Below, one piece after another: positions 1 to 6,860 of a DNA stretch of 9,389 nucleotides (positions within the stretch are counted from its first letter, which is position 1; the number at the start of each line of letters is the position of its first letter). A model generated the notes under the pieces. That model searched no databases, was not told the DNA's origin, and saw only the letters and a list, made by a program, of their open reading frames with translations. The stretch is from Candidatus Izemoplasma sp. (GTDB taxonomy: Bacteria > Bacillota_I > Bacilli_A > Izemoplasmatales > Izemoplasmataceae): positions 1 to 9,389 of the forward strand of contig JAOZSP010000047.1 of NCBI GenBank assembly GCA_029939615.1, in the 5' to 3' direction. The translations under genes and the position numbers were made by a program.

Positions 1-1
1 A

Positions 2-1378
2 AGTGAAGGTTTAAAAGACATTCACAATGATTTAGAAGAGAAAGAATGGTTTTTAATTGCTCTAACTGATGAGTCATTATTCCATTTTAGTGCACCCCAT
101 GAAGAAGACATTTATATCGGTGGTTCAAGAGAGATAATTACAATATCTCGTGTTATTAATTACTATCAATCCGGTTCTGAAAGCACTGGTATTTTAATAA
201 TCGAAGTAGAATTGGATAATTTCTCAAAAATCAAGGAAATTACTGACCTAGGTGAAAATGGACATATTGTTATAACTGATGAAAACTATCAAACAGTATT
301 CACTAATAAGTTAGCTTGTTCTGATAATGATTGTGACAGTATAGATTTTATGAAAGATCAAATATTAGGTGGGAATTTTGTTGATATTAATGATATTCAC
401 ATGTATATGAATGTTAATACAATATCTTTGACAAGATGGCGCGTCGCGACATTTGTTAATGCCGAAGAATTAAACGACGCTAGAGATACATTGATTATTT
501 CATTCCTTATTGCTTTTCTTGGAGCTTTAGGGATTAGTATATTAATGTCTAGTTCATTCTCAAGAAGAATAACGTCACCTATCTATAAGTTGAATGAATA
601 TATGAAAGAATTTGAACAAGGAAGTATCCATTCGCGTGTGAAAATCGAAGGACAAAAAGAACTAGTTGAATTGGGTGATTCGTTCAATGGAATGATTGAT
701 GAGATTTATGAACTTATGACAGAAGTTATGCAAGAACAAAGGGCAAAACGTAAAACTCAATTTATCGCTCTTCAAAATCAAATAAATCCTCATTTCTTGT
801 ATAACACCTTGGATTCTATCTTATATTTAAATGAGAATAATCGAAATGAAGATGTTGAGCAAATGATTGTTGCTTTAAGTAAATTCTTTAGATTAAGTAT
901 CTCAACAGAAAAGAATATTATTCCACTACGTGAAGAAATTGATCACGTTAAAAGTTATTTACTAATTCAAAAAATTAGATATCATAACCGATTCAAATAT
1001 AAATTTGAAATTGATAAATCTATTCTTGATTATGAAGTATTGAAATTAGGATTACAACCACTTGTTGAGAATGCAATATATCATGGTATTGATCCTGAAG
1101 GAGACAACAATGAAATAAAAATCAGCACAAGAAAAGATGATACGAATATCTATCTAGAAGTTAAGAATAATGGATATGGTATTTCTAAAGAAGTAATTAA
1201 TGGAATTTATGAAAGTTTTAATGATAAAAAAACATCAGAACACATCGGTCTAAGAAATATTTATCAAAGACTACAACTTTTTTATGGTAAAAGGGCACAT
1301 GTTATAATTGAAAGCGAGATGGATGAATATACTATTGTTAAAGTAGTGTATCCTCTAAAAAGAGGTGTAGATTTATGA
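2..1378 (+). CDS. Sensor histidine kinase, YesM/LytS type (5' end outside window)
   Basis: This is a membrane sensor kinase that would autophosphorylate on histidine and pass phosphate to a response regulator not seen here. The frame is open from base 2 with no stop, so the gene starts upstream; the TTG at 212 is only an internal codon. The visible 458 residues run in this order: the end of an extracytoplasmic sensor domain (to about 160, including GENGHIVITDEN, typical of Cache-like domains of this family), one membrane helix (about 161-184), a HAMP linker (about 185-240), a His_kinase domain with the phospho-acceptor in QINPHFLYNTLDS (His codon 791-793), and a HATPase domain with N-box LVENAIYHG, G-box NNGYGIS and GLRNIYQRL. 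The stop overlaps the start of the next gene (ATGA, 1375-1378). That coupling to a sugar-binding lipoprotein suggests sugar sensing. The family call is firm; the signal is inferred. Confidence 0.93.
   Translation, partial: SEGLKDIHNDLEEKEWFLIALTDESLFHFSAPHEEDIYIGGSREIITISRVINYYQSGSESTGILIIEVELDNFSKIKEITDLGENGHIVITDENYQTVFTNKLACSDNDCDSIDFMKDQILGGNFVDINDIHMYMNVNTISLTRWRVATFVNAEELNDARDTLIISFLIAFLGALGISILMSSSFSRRITSPIYKLNEYMKEFEQGSIHSRVKIEGQKELVELGDSFNGMIDEIYELMTEVMQEQRAKRKTQFIALQNQINPHFLYNTLDSILYLNENNRNEDVEQMIVALSKFFRLSISTEKNIIPLREEIDHVKSYLLIQKIRYHNRFKYKFEIDKSILDYEVLKLGLQPLVENAIYHGIDPEGDNNEIKISTRKDDTNIYLEVKNNGYGISKEVINGIYESFNDKKTSEHIGLRNIYQRLQLFYGKRAHVIIESEMDEYTIVKVVYPLKRGVDL
1361..1367 (+). promoter_or_regulatory. 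Ribosome binding site of the sugar-binding lipoprotein, in a small hairpin
   Basis: AGAGGTG lies 7 bases before the ATG at 1375. The bases CCTCT (1352-1356) can pair with AGAGG (1361-1365) across an AAAA loop. The Shine-Dalgarno element may therefore be masked until ribosomes finishing the kinase gene open it. Together with the ATGA overlap, this fits translational coupling. The stem is only 5 bp, so the effect may be small. Confidence 0.55.
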
Positions 1379-2397
1379 GAAAAAAAATAATGATAATAGT
1401 AATAGTAATAATAATGATATTACTTCTATCCTCATGTGAAAAAAATTCAACTGTTGTACCAATGATAGTATATGATTTTAATGATGAATACATTTTAAAT
1501 TTCAAGGAACTAGTTAGTGAAAAATCTAAAAATATTTTAACAATAGAAACATATGATTCTCAAAATTCTCAAGTTGTTCAAAATGAAATAATTGAAGATT
1601 TAGGAGAAGTGCCATTATACATCATTAACCTTGTAGATCGTTTAAGTGCTTATACTATAATTGAGAAAGCCAAAATGACTAACACACCAATAATATTTTT
1701 CAACCGTGAACCACTACACCGCGATTTACTGAAAATGGATAATGCATATTATGTCGGAGCAAATGCTATAAGTAGTGCAGTCTTGCAAGCAGAAATTGTT
1801 ATGGATATCTTTGGAAATAATCCACAAGACTTAAATGAAAGAGATTTAAATGATGATAACAAAATCCAAGCAATCATCCTAAAAGGTCAAGTTGGACATC
1901 AAGATGCTGAATTAAGAACCGAATATGTAGTTAAAGAAATTGAAAGAAATGGTTATTTATTAGATGTTCTTGAAATTAGGATTGCAAATTTTGATAAAAG
2001 AACTGCGTACAATGAAATGAAGTTATTAATTGATGAATATGGAGATCAAATAGAAGTTGTAATTGCAAATAATGATTCAATGGCCATTGGAGCTTTAGAA
2101 GCACTCATTGATGAAGACTACTTCTATGATTTAAATGGGACGGGGCGTATTGATAGAGATATTGATGACTGGATTCCAATTGTTGGTATCGATGGTCTCG
2201 AAGAAACACTTGAACTAGTTGATGATGGATTTTTATATGGTACCGTTACAATCGACATTGAAATGATGGCTCGTGCAATTGTTGCTTTAGCAAATGCTAT
2301 TATTAATAACAATGATTTTTCATCACTATCTTTCACTTTAGTTGATGATAGATATATTTGGATTGAGTATCACAAGTATACTTTGAGTACAAATTAA
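1375..2397 (+). CDS. Galactose/glucose-binding (MglB-family) lipoprotein, probable sensor partner of the kinase
   Basis: This is a 340-residue surface lipoprotein: hydrophobic signal peptide with lipobox LSSC (Cys21), then a type I periplasmic-binding fold. My recall-based alignment to E. coli MglB keeps most sugar contacts: D37 (MglB D14), N110 in FFNREP (N91), H175/D177/R181 in GHQDAELR (H152/D154/R158), N233 in IANNDSM (N211) and D273 in VGIDGL (D236). The two aromatic stacking positions change conservatively: F16 to Y39 and W183 to F206. The calcium loop is present as DLNDDNKIQ (157-165), with E227 matching MglB E205. The gene overlaps the kinase gene by ATGA and is cut off from the transporter genes by a terminator, and no MglA/MglC genes follow it. 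I infer that it presents glucose or galactose to the kinase rather than serving import. Transport by an unlinked or the neighbouring permease remains possible. Confidence 0.88.
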   Translation: MRKKIMIIVIVIIMILLLSSCEKNSTVVPMIVYDFNDEYILNFKELVSEKSKNILTIETYDSQNSQVVQNEIIEDLGEVPLYIINLVDRLSAYTIIEKAKMTNTPIIFFNREPLHRDLLKMDNAYYVGANAISSAVLQAEIVMDIFGNNPQDLNERDLNDDNKIQAIILKGQVGHQDAELRTEYVVKEIERNGYLLDVLEIRIANFDKRTAYNEMKLLIDEYGDQIEVVIANNDSMAIGALEALIDEDYFYDLNGTGRIDRDIDDWIPIVGIDGLEETLELVDDGFLYGTVTIDIEMMARAIVALANAIINNNDFSSLSFTLVDDRYIWIEYHKYTLSTN

Positions 2398-2413
2398 TTT
2401 TCGAATAGTAAAA

Positions 2414-2460
2414 AAACACAAACAAAAAATAAGAATTCACATTGTTTGTGTTTCTTTTTT
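2414..2460 (+). terminator. Rho-independent terminator after the sensor unit
   Basis: A perfect 12-bp stem (2414-2425 with 2442-2453, left arm AAACACAAACAA) has a 16-base loop and is followed by CTTTTTTTT. It lies 17 bases after the lipoprotein stop and separates the sensor unit from the transporter genes. The stem is AT-rich with a long loop, but the T-tract is good. Confidence 0.8.
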
Positions 2461-2503
2461 TTGATAAAATGAAAACGCTTATATCGTATTGTGATTCTAA
2501 TAT
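2461..2503 (+). promoter_or_regulatory. Putative promoter region of the transporter operon
   Basis: This short gap is the only non-coding stretch between the terminator and the ATPase gene, so a promoter is expected here. TTGATA (2461-2466) is a good -35 match that overlaps the terminator T-tract. The -10 is unclear: TATTGT (2487-2492) gives 20-base spacing, while TAATAT (2498-2503) would need a different -35. Exact elements are not settled. Confidence 0.4.
2470..2483 (+). promoter_or_regulatory. cre-like operator (CcpA or LacI-family site)
   Basis: TGAAAACGCTTATA matches the Bacillota catabolite-responsive consensus TGWAANCGNTNWCA at all but one fixed position (C to T at position 13), with the central CG intact. 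It sits inside the putative promoter just before a sugar-import operon, where bound CcpA or a LacI-family regulator would block transcription. No such regulator gene is in the window. Confidence 0.5.
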
Positions 2504-2512
2504 ATTTCAAAC

Positions 2513-2520
2513 GAGGTGAT
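2513..2520 (+). promoter_or_regulatory. Ribosome binding site that decides the ATPase start
   Basis: GAGGTGAT closely matches the anti-Shine-Dalgarno complement. It contains a GTG (2516) in frame with the ATPase gene, but a start cannot lie inside its own ribosome binding site. TTG at 2525, 8 bases after the GAGG core, is therefore the better start. Confidence 0.75.
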
Positions 2521-2524
2521 TTTA

Positions 2525-4042
2525 TTGAACCAAGAAAACATATTGGTTATGAATTCGATTACTAAATCCTTTCCAGGTGTTAAAGCCCTAGACGAAGTTC
2601 ATATCGAGGTAAAAAAAGGAGAAATACACTTTATCGTAGGTGAGAATGGAGCTGGAAAGTCGACATTGATGAAAGTTCTTAGTGGAATTTACCCCTATGG
2701 TAACTACGATGGTGATATTATATTTGATGGTAAAATCAAACAATTCCATAATATTAAACAGTCAGTTCATGATGGAATTGTAATTATCAATCAAGAACTT
2801 GCTTTATTTCCAAACTTAACAGTATATGAAAATGTCTTTGTTGGACATGAAATAAGTAAAGGTTCTTTAATGGATTGGGATGAAACAAAAAAACAAGCAA
2901 AAAAATATCTTGATATGGTTGGTTTAGATGTAGATATATATCGTTATGTTAGTAGTTTAGGTGTTGGTAAACAGCAATTGATAGAAATTGCTAAAGCTTT
3001 AAGTCAAAATGTTAAACTTTTAATATTAGATGAACCAACAGCCGCTTTAAATGAGAACGATTCTGCAAATCTATTAAAATTATTAGTTGACCTTAAAAAA
3101 CAAGGAATTACTTCAATTATGATTTCTCATAAATTGAAGGAAGTTGAAGCTATAGCCGACTCATTAACAGTACTACGTGATGGTAAAACAATAATCAGAA
3201 TGGAAAGAAAAAACATTAATGAACAGGAAATCATAAAAAATATGGTTGGTCGTGAAATTGATGATATCTTCCCTAAACGTCCTATTTATAAAAAACAGGA
3301 AGTAGTATTAGAAACAGTTCACTTAAACTCATATGATAAATCAGTTAATAGATATATTGTTAATGATTCAAATATAAAATTGAGAAAAGGTGAAGTAGTT
3401 GGAATTGCTGGATTAATGGGAGCTGGACGAACCGAACTTGCACATTCAATTTTTGGTAATCCCAAAAACTATAAAATTAGTGGCAAAGTAATTGTTCATG
3501 GTAAAATATTAAATCTTGGACATCCAAAAAATGCAATTGCTGCTGGAATAGCTTATGTTTCTGAGGATAGAAAATCAGACGGATTAATTCTTGATGAACC
3601 AATCACACAAAACATCACTATTTCCAATCTTAAAAAAATATCTAATTCAGGAATCATTGATTTCTTCAAACAAAATCAATATGCAGAAAAATATATAAAA
3701 GATATCGGGGTAAGAACCCCTTCGATATTACAACATGTTAAAAACCTAAGTGGTGGTAACCAACAAAAAGTGCAAGTCGCTAAATGGTTATTTGCTGAAC
3801 CGAAAATTTTGATATTAGATGAACCAACTCGAGGTATTGATGTTGGTGCAAAATATGAAATATATACAATAATCAATGATTTAGTTGCACATGGAATGAG
3901 TATTTTAATTATTTCTTCTGAACTACCAGAGATTTTGGGTATGTGTGACCGTATCTATGTTATTGCTGAAGGTATTCAAACTGCTGAATTCAATATCAAA
4001 GATGCGACTGCTGAAAAGATTATGGAAAGTGCAACAGTATAG
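2525..4042 (+). CDS. mmsA: Monosaccharide ABC transporter ATP-binding protein, MmsA/XylG type
   Basis: This is the cytoplasmic ATPase subunit of a sugar importer, with two nucleotide-binding domains in one chain (505 residues from TTG 2525, the family's usual length). Domain 1 has Walker A GENGAGKST (about 39-47), a signature region LGVGKQQ (145-151) and Walker B LLILDEPTAAL (165-175). Domain 2 has the degenerate loop GLMGAGRTE (296-304, no Walker lysine), signature LSGGNQQ (408-414) and LILDEPTRGIDVG (from 429). This asymmetry is normal for the carbohydrate-uptake CUT2 family. ISHKLKEV and ISSELPEI are the two switch-histidine regions; the second lacks the histidine, also usual here. The permease gene follows 11 bases later, so this starts the transport operon. 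The symbol rests on the ChvE-like partner; XylG or RbsA are close relatives. Confidence 0.92.
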   Translation: MNQENILVMNSITKSFPGVKALDEVHIEVKKGEIHFIVGENGAGKSTLMKVLSGIYPYGNYDGDIIFDGKIKQFHNIKQSVHDGIVIINQELALFPNLTVYENVFVGHEISKGSLMDWDETKKQAKKYLDMVGLDVDIYRYVSSLGVGKQQLIEIAKALSQNVKLLILDEPTAALNENDSANLLKLLVDLKKQGITSIMISHKLKEVEAIADSLTVLRDGKTIIRMERKNINEQEIIKNMVGREIDDIFPKRPIYKKQEVVLETVHLNSYDKSVNRYIVNDSNIKLRKGEVVGIAGLMGAGRTELAHSIFGNPKNYKISGKVIVHGKILNLGHPKNAIAAGIAYVSEDRKSDGLILDEPITQNITISNLKKISNSGIIDFFKQNQYAEKYIKDIGVRTPSILQHVKNLSGGNQQKVQVAKWLFAEPKILILDEPTRGIDVGAKYEIYTIINDLVAHGMSILIISSELPEILGMCDRIYVIAEGIQTAEFNIKDATAEKIMESATV

Positions 4043-4053
4043 GAGGATATAAT

Positions 4054-5529
4054 ATGAGTACATTAAAACAATTCGGGTGGAAAATCCAAAAATACTTTTT
4101 AACATTAATGTCAATGTTTAGAACAAATATCCGTGAATATGGAATGTTTATAGCATTAATTGTAATCTTCATTATCTTTAGTTTTATGACTGATTGGATT
4201 TTCTTAGGAGCAATCAACTTTACAAATTTATTAAATCAAACTGCATATGTTAGTGTGTTGGCGGTAGGGATGACATTGGTTATTGTTGCAAGACATATCG
4301 ATTTATCAGTTGGTTATATTGGAGCTTTCTTAGGAGCTTATGTAGTAGTCTCTGTAGAAAACGGATTCTTCTTAACAAAAATATTAACAGCGATTCCTGG
4401 TGTAGACGGAACTCATTGGTTAATCGTAGTTGCCGCATTATTAGTTGCACTGATTATCACAGTTTTTGTAGGTATAATTAAAGGGGCTTTGGTAGCGAAA
4501 ATTAAAGTTCCTGCATTTGTTGTAACATTAGCTGGAATGTTTATTTTTAAAGGCTTATTAATGTTTCAAACAAATAATGGTACAATTCCTACAACAAATA
4601 ACTTCTTTAAACAACTTGGTATTGGTTATTTACCAACTTGGGAAGTTGGAGGATATGATTTTATCACCTTGATTATTGGTATAGTTATTATTGGTGTATT
4701 AATCTTTAATGGTTCGAGAACAAGAAATAAAAACAATATGTTAAAGATTCCAAATGAGAAAATCGAGATTTACATTACAAAACTAGTCTTAATGATTTCG
4801 GTAGTAGGTTATTTAGCTTATACATTCTCATCATTTAGAGGGATTTCATACTTATTGTTAGTTACAGCTATTGTTGTTTCAGTCTATCATTTTATGACAA
4901 CTAAAACAACGCTAGGTAGAAGAATATATGCTGTTGGGGGAAATCCTGATGCAGCAGAATTATCTGGTATAAGTGTTGAAAAAATTACAATAATAATATT
5001 TATCTCTATGGGTATTTTAGCATTAATCAGTGGAGTTATGTTTGTATCTAGATTACAAAGTGCTTCACCAAACTATGGACCATTCTGGGAATTATATGCA
5101 ATCGCTGCTGCTTTCATTGGTGGTACAAGTGCTGCCGGTGGTGTTGGTAAAGTAGTAAACGCCGTAGTTGGATCTATTGTAATTATGTCACTTAAAAATG
5201 GTATGGCATTATCTGGTGTTGATGCAAACTTAGAACCTATCATCTTAGGTGGAGTATTACTATTAGCTGTTGTATTTGATATCTTTACACGTAATGTGCG
5301 TCCGATAGACTATATTGGAATTCATTTTGCCAAAAAGAAATTTGGTCCACAATTAAAAGAAACTCAATTGTTATTCACGAAAGCAAAACTAGAATTAAAA
5401 GAAGCAAAAAGAGAAAATAAAGAAAATGTTATCGATTACGAATACAAACTTACAAATGCTCAAGGAGCACTAAATAAAGTTAAAGATCTTATTCGCACAT
5501 CAAAAGAAAAGGATTTTATAATAGAATAA
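4054..5529 (+). CDS. mmsB: Monosaccharide ABC transporter permease, MmsB/GguB type, with a coiled-coil tail
   Basis: This is the membrane channel subunit of the importer, 491 residues. AGGAGG (4041-4046) overlaps the ATPase stop and lies 7 bases before the ATG. The chain has a basic N-terminal stretch of about 30 residues, then many hydrophobic segments (for example about 32-52, 123-143, 204-218, 243-258, 265-280, 312-332, 346-357, 366-381 and 395-410). Family motifs include ARHIDLSVG (79-87), KVPAFVVTLA (151-160) and the cytoplasmic coupling-loop sequence GRRIYAVGGNPDAAELSG (288-305). The long middle insert and GGNPDAAELSG fit MmsB/GguB/XylH better than the shorter RbsC. After the last helix comes an unusual charged tail of about 77 residues (415-491) with coiled-coil-like heptads, making the protein longer than the family's roughly 400 residues. 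Confidence 0.9.
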   Translation: MSTLKQFGWKIQKYFLTLMSMFRTNIREYGMFIALIVIFIIFSFMTDWIFLGAINFTNLLNQTAYVSVLAVGMTLVIVARHIDLSVGYIGAFLGAYVVVSVENGFFLTKILTAIPGVDGTHWLIVVAALLVALIITVFVGIIKGALVAKIKVPAFVVTLAGMFIFKGLLMFQTNNGTIPTTNNFFKQLGIGYLPTWEVGGYDFITLIIGIVIIGVLIFNGSRTRNKNNMLKIPNEKIEIYITKLVLMISVVGYLAYTFSSFRGISYLLLVTAIVVSVYHFMTTKTTLGRRIYAVGGNPDAAELSGISVEKITIIIFISMGILALISGVMFVSRLQSASPNYGPFWELYAIAAAFIGGTSAAGGVGKVVNAVVGSIVIMSLKNGMALSGVDANLEPIILGGVLLLAVVFDIFTRNVRPIDYIGIHFAKKKFGPQLKETQLLFTKAKLELKEAKRENKENVIDYEYKLTNAQGALNKVKDLIRTSKEKDFIIE

Positions 5530-5530
5530 T

Positions 5531-5562
5531 TTAGGTATTTAGTACGAAAAGTACTTTATAAT
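5531..5562 (+). promoter_or_regulatory. Possible internal promoter of the binding-protein gene
   Basis: A perfect TATAAT (5557-5562) lies 55 bases before the binding-protein ATG. The only -35 candidate is weak (TTAGGT, 5531-5536, 20-base spacing). A separate promoter would make sense because binding proteins are needed in excess over the permease, but TATAAT is common by chance in DNA this AT-rich. Confidence 0.35.
5541..5557 (+). promoter_or_regulatory. Palindrome next to the -10 box (operator or small RNA hairpin)
   Basis: AAAGTACTTT (5548-5557) is a perfect 10-bp palindrome. In addition, AGTAC (5541-5545) pairs with GTACT (5551-5555) around a GAAAA loop. It could be a repressor site touching the candidate -10 box, or a weak mRNA hairpin between permease and binding-protein genes. 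It has no T-run and is not a terminator. Confidence 0.3.
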
Positions 5563-5567
5563 AATAA

Positions 5568-5591
5568 GAAGCAAAGAAGCAAAGAAACAAA
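5568..5591 (+). repeat. Short tandem repeat in the binding-protein leader (8 bp x 3)
   Basis: GAAGCAAA occurs at 5568-5575 and 5576-5583, followed by GAAACAAA at 5584-5591 (one mismatch). The purine-rich, probably unstructured leader lies just before the ribosome binding site AAGGAGA (5606-5612). It may help translation or simply reflect slippage. Confidence 0.55.
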
Positions 5592-5617
5592 AAAATAAAA
5601 AATAGAAGGAGAATTTT

Positions 5618-6793
5618 ATGAAAAAATTTATTAGTTTAGTTTTAATCACTGTATTAGTTATCTCTTTAGCATCATGTGGTGGATCAAGCAAAATCAAAAT
5701 TGGTGTTGTTTTACCAGATGCATCTGAAGAAAGATGGGCAAACCAAGATGGTGCGTTTTTCAAAGAAGAATTAGACGCTCTAGGTGAAGGTTACGAGTAT
5801 GAAATTTTATTCTCTGAAGGTGACGAAGCAAAAGAAAAAACTAATGTAGAAGCTTTAATCGCTAAAGGTGCTCAAGTTATCATTATCACTACTGAAGGTT
5901 CTGGTGCTGGAGCTGTTCAAGCTGCACATGAAGCTGACGTTACTTTAATCGCGCATGACCGTATGGCAAAAACTGCTGACGACGCTGCAGATTACTATAC
6001 TACTTTCAATAGTTGGAATGTAGGTAAAGCTATGGGTAATCATTTAGTTACTGAAGCTACTGCAAACGGATGTACTGCAGCTGCTCCATGTGATTTAGCA
6101 ATCTTCTCAGGACGTACTGCTGACTGGCCAAATGCTACTTACTTCTTTGGTGGAGCTATGGAAGAAATCATACCTGCATTAGATATATTCACAATCGTTA
6201 ATGTATCAGATGATTTCTCAAGTTTATCACAACCAACAGAAACTAGTTTTGATAAAGCTGCTTTACAAGCTGCAATGAACTCTGTAGATACAGACTGGAA
6301 TGCAGAAACTGCTGGAACTAAAGCTGAAGCTGTAGTTGCACATATCGAAGCTAATGTTACTCAATCATCAGATGTTTATGTATTAGCACCTAACGATGAT
6401 ACTTCAACTGCAATTCGTCAAAAATTTGCAGAATTAAGTACAGAATACACTAACTATTATACTACTGGTCAAGATGCTGCTAATATTACATTAGCTTCAC
6501 TAATGGGAGATCCTATTAAAGGTAAAGGAACTCAAACTATGACAGTATTTAAAGACGTTTCTAAATTAGTTGCTGATAGTGTTAAAATCGCTAAAAACGT
6601 TGTTGATGGTATTGATGGATTAACTGGATTAACTTCTGGTCCTTCAATTGATGGAGCAAAAACTGCTTACTCACCAATTGATACATTAACAATAGACACA
6701 AAACAAAATACATATGATTTAATTTTCAAAACAGGTTACAAAGACAAAACAGATGCTACATTCAGTAATATCGATTTTACTCCATACGAATAA
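5618..6793 (+). CDS. chvE: Monosaccharide-binding lipoprotein, ChvE/XylF type
   Basis: This is the extracellular sugar-capture subunit of the importer, 391 residues. The signal peptide ends in lipobox LASC (Cys20), followed by a GGSSK linker and a type I periplasmic-binding fold. ChvE/XylF-type signatures are SEERWANQD (near 36-44), IAHDRM (111-116), DYYTTFNSWNVG (125-136), SGRTADWPNATYFFGGAM (164-181), APNDD (257-261), TGQDA (283-287) and TVFKD (309-313). C152 and C158 (CTAAAPC) may form a disulfide. The gene follows the permease by 88 bases and a good ribosome binding site (5606-5612). Binding protein last is unlike the common order of binding protein, ATPase, permease. Codons are enriched in GCT, ACT, GGT and GAA relative to neighbours, suggesting high expression. 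The exact sugar (xylose, glucose, galactose or other) cannot be read from the sequence. Confidence 0.9.
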   Translation: MKKFISLVLITVLVISLASCGGSSKIKIGVVLPDASEERWANQDGAFFKEELDALGEGYEYEILFSEGDEAKEKTNVEALIAKGAQVIIITTEGSGAGAVQAAHEADVTLIAHDRMAKTADDAADYYTTFNSWNVGKAMGNHLVTEATANGCTAAAPCDLAIFSGRTADWPNATYFFGGAMEEIIPALDIFTIVNVSDDFSSLSQPTETSFDKAALQAAMNSVDTDWNAETAGTKAEAVVAHIEANVTQSSDVYVLAPNDDTSTAIRQKFAELSTEYTNYYTTGQDAANITLASLMGDPIKGKGTQTMTVFKDVSKLVADSVKIAKNVVDGIDGLTGLTSGPSIDGAKTAYSPIDTLTIDTKQNTYDLIFKTGYKDKTDATFSNIDFTPYE

Positions 6794-6814
6794 ACATTTA
6801 CAAATCCTCTTATA

Positions 6815-6860
6815 AGTATAAGGCACTCCAAAGTTTTGGAGTGCCTTATACTATTTTATA
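6815..6860 (+). terminator. Strong 17-bp hairpin after the transport operon (terminator or attenuator)
   Basis: A perfect 17-bp stem pairs 6815-6831 with 6836-6852 around the loop AGTT; the core GGCACTCC is GC-rich for this genome. It begins 22 bases after the binding-protein stop. The following sequence ATTTTATA is a short, interrupted T-tract, so termination may be partial, with some readthrough into the oxidoreductase gene. It would also protect upstream mRNA ends. Confidence 0.8.

Noticed and set aside
212..1378. Histidine kinase starting at TTG 212
   Set aside because: The same frame is open back to base 2 and encodes sensor-domain sequence that runs smoothly into it, with no ribosome binding site before 212. 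The gene is truncated by the window edge.
2124..2336. Minus-strand reading frame of 70 codons inside the lipoprotein gene
   Set aside because: It is antisense to a well-supported gene, low in complexity (Ser/Ile-rich), and has no ribosome binding site or family resemblance.
3676..4217. Three short minus-strand reading frames at the ATPase-permease junction
   Set aside because: They overlap each other and the conserved ATPase and permease genes, and their composition is what reverse-complement hydrophobic genes produce.
5541..5555. Terminator between permease and binding-protein genes
   Set aside because: The stem is only 5 bp and has no U-run after it.
5539..5763. Minus-strand reading frame across the binding-protein leader, with a Phe-rich end
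   Set aside because: It is antisense to the signal peptide and leader of the binding-protein gene; the hydrophobic run is the reverse complement of the A-rich leader. No start signal supports it.
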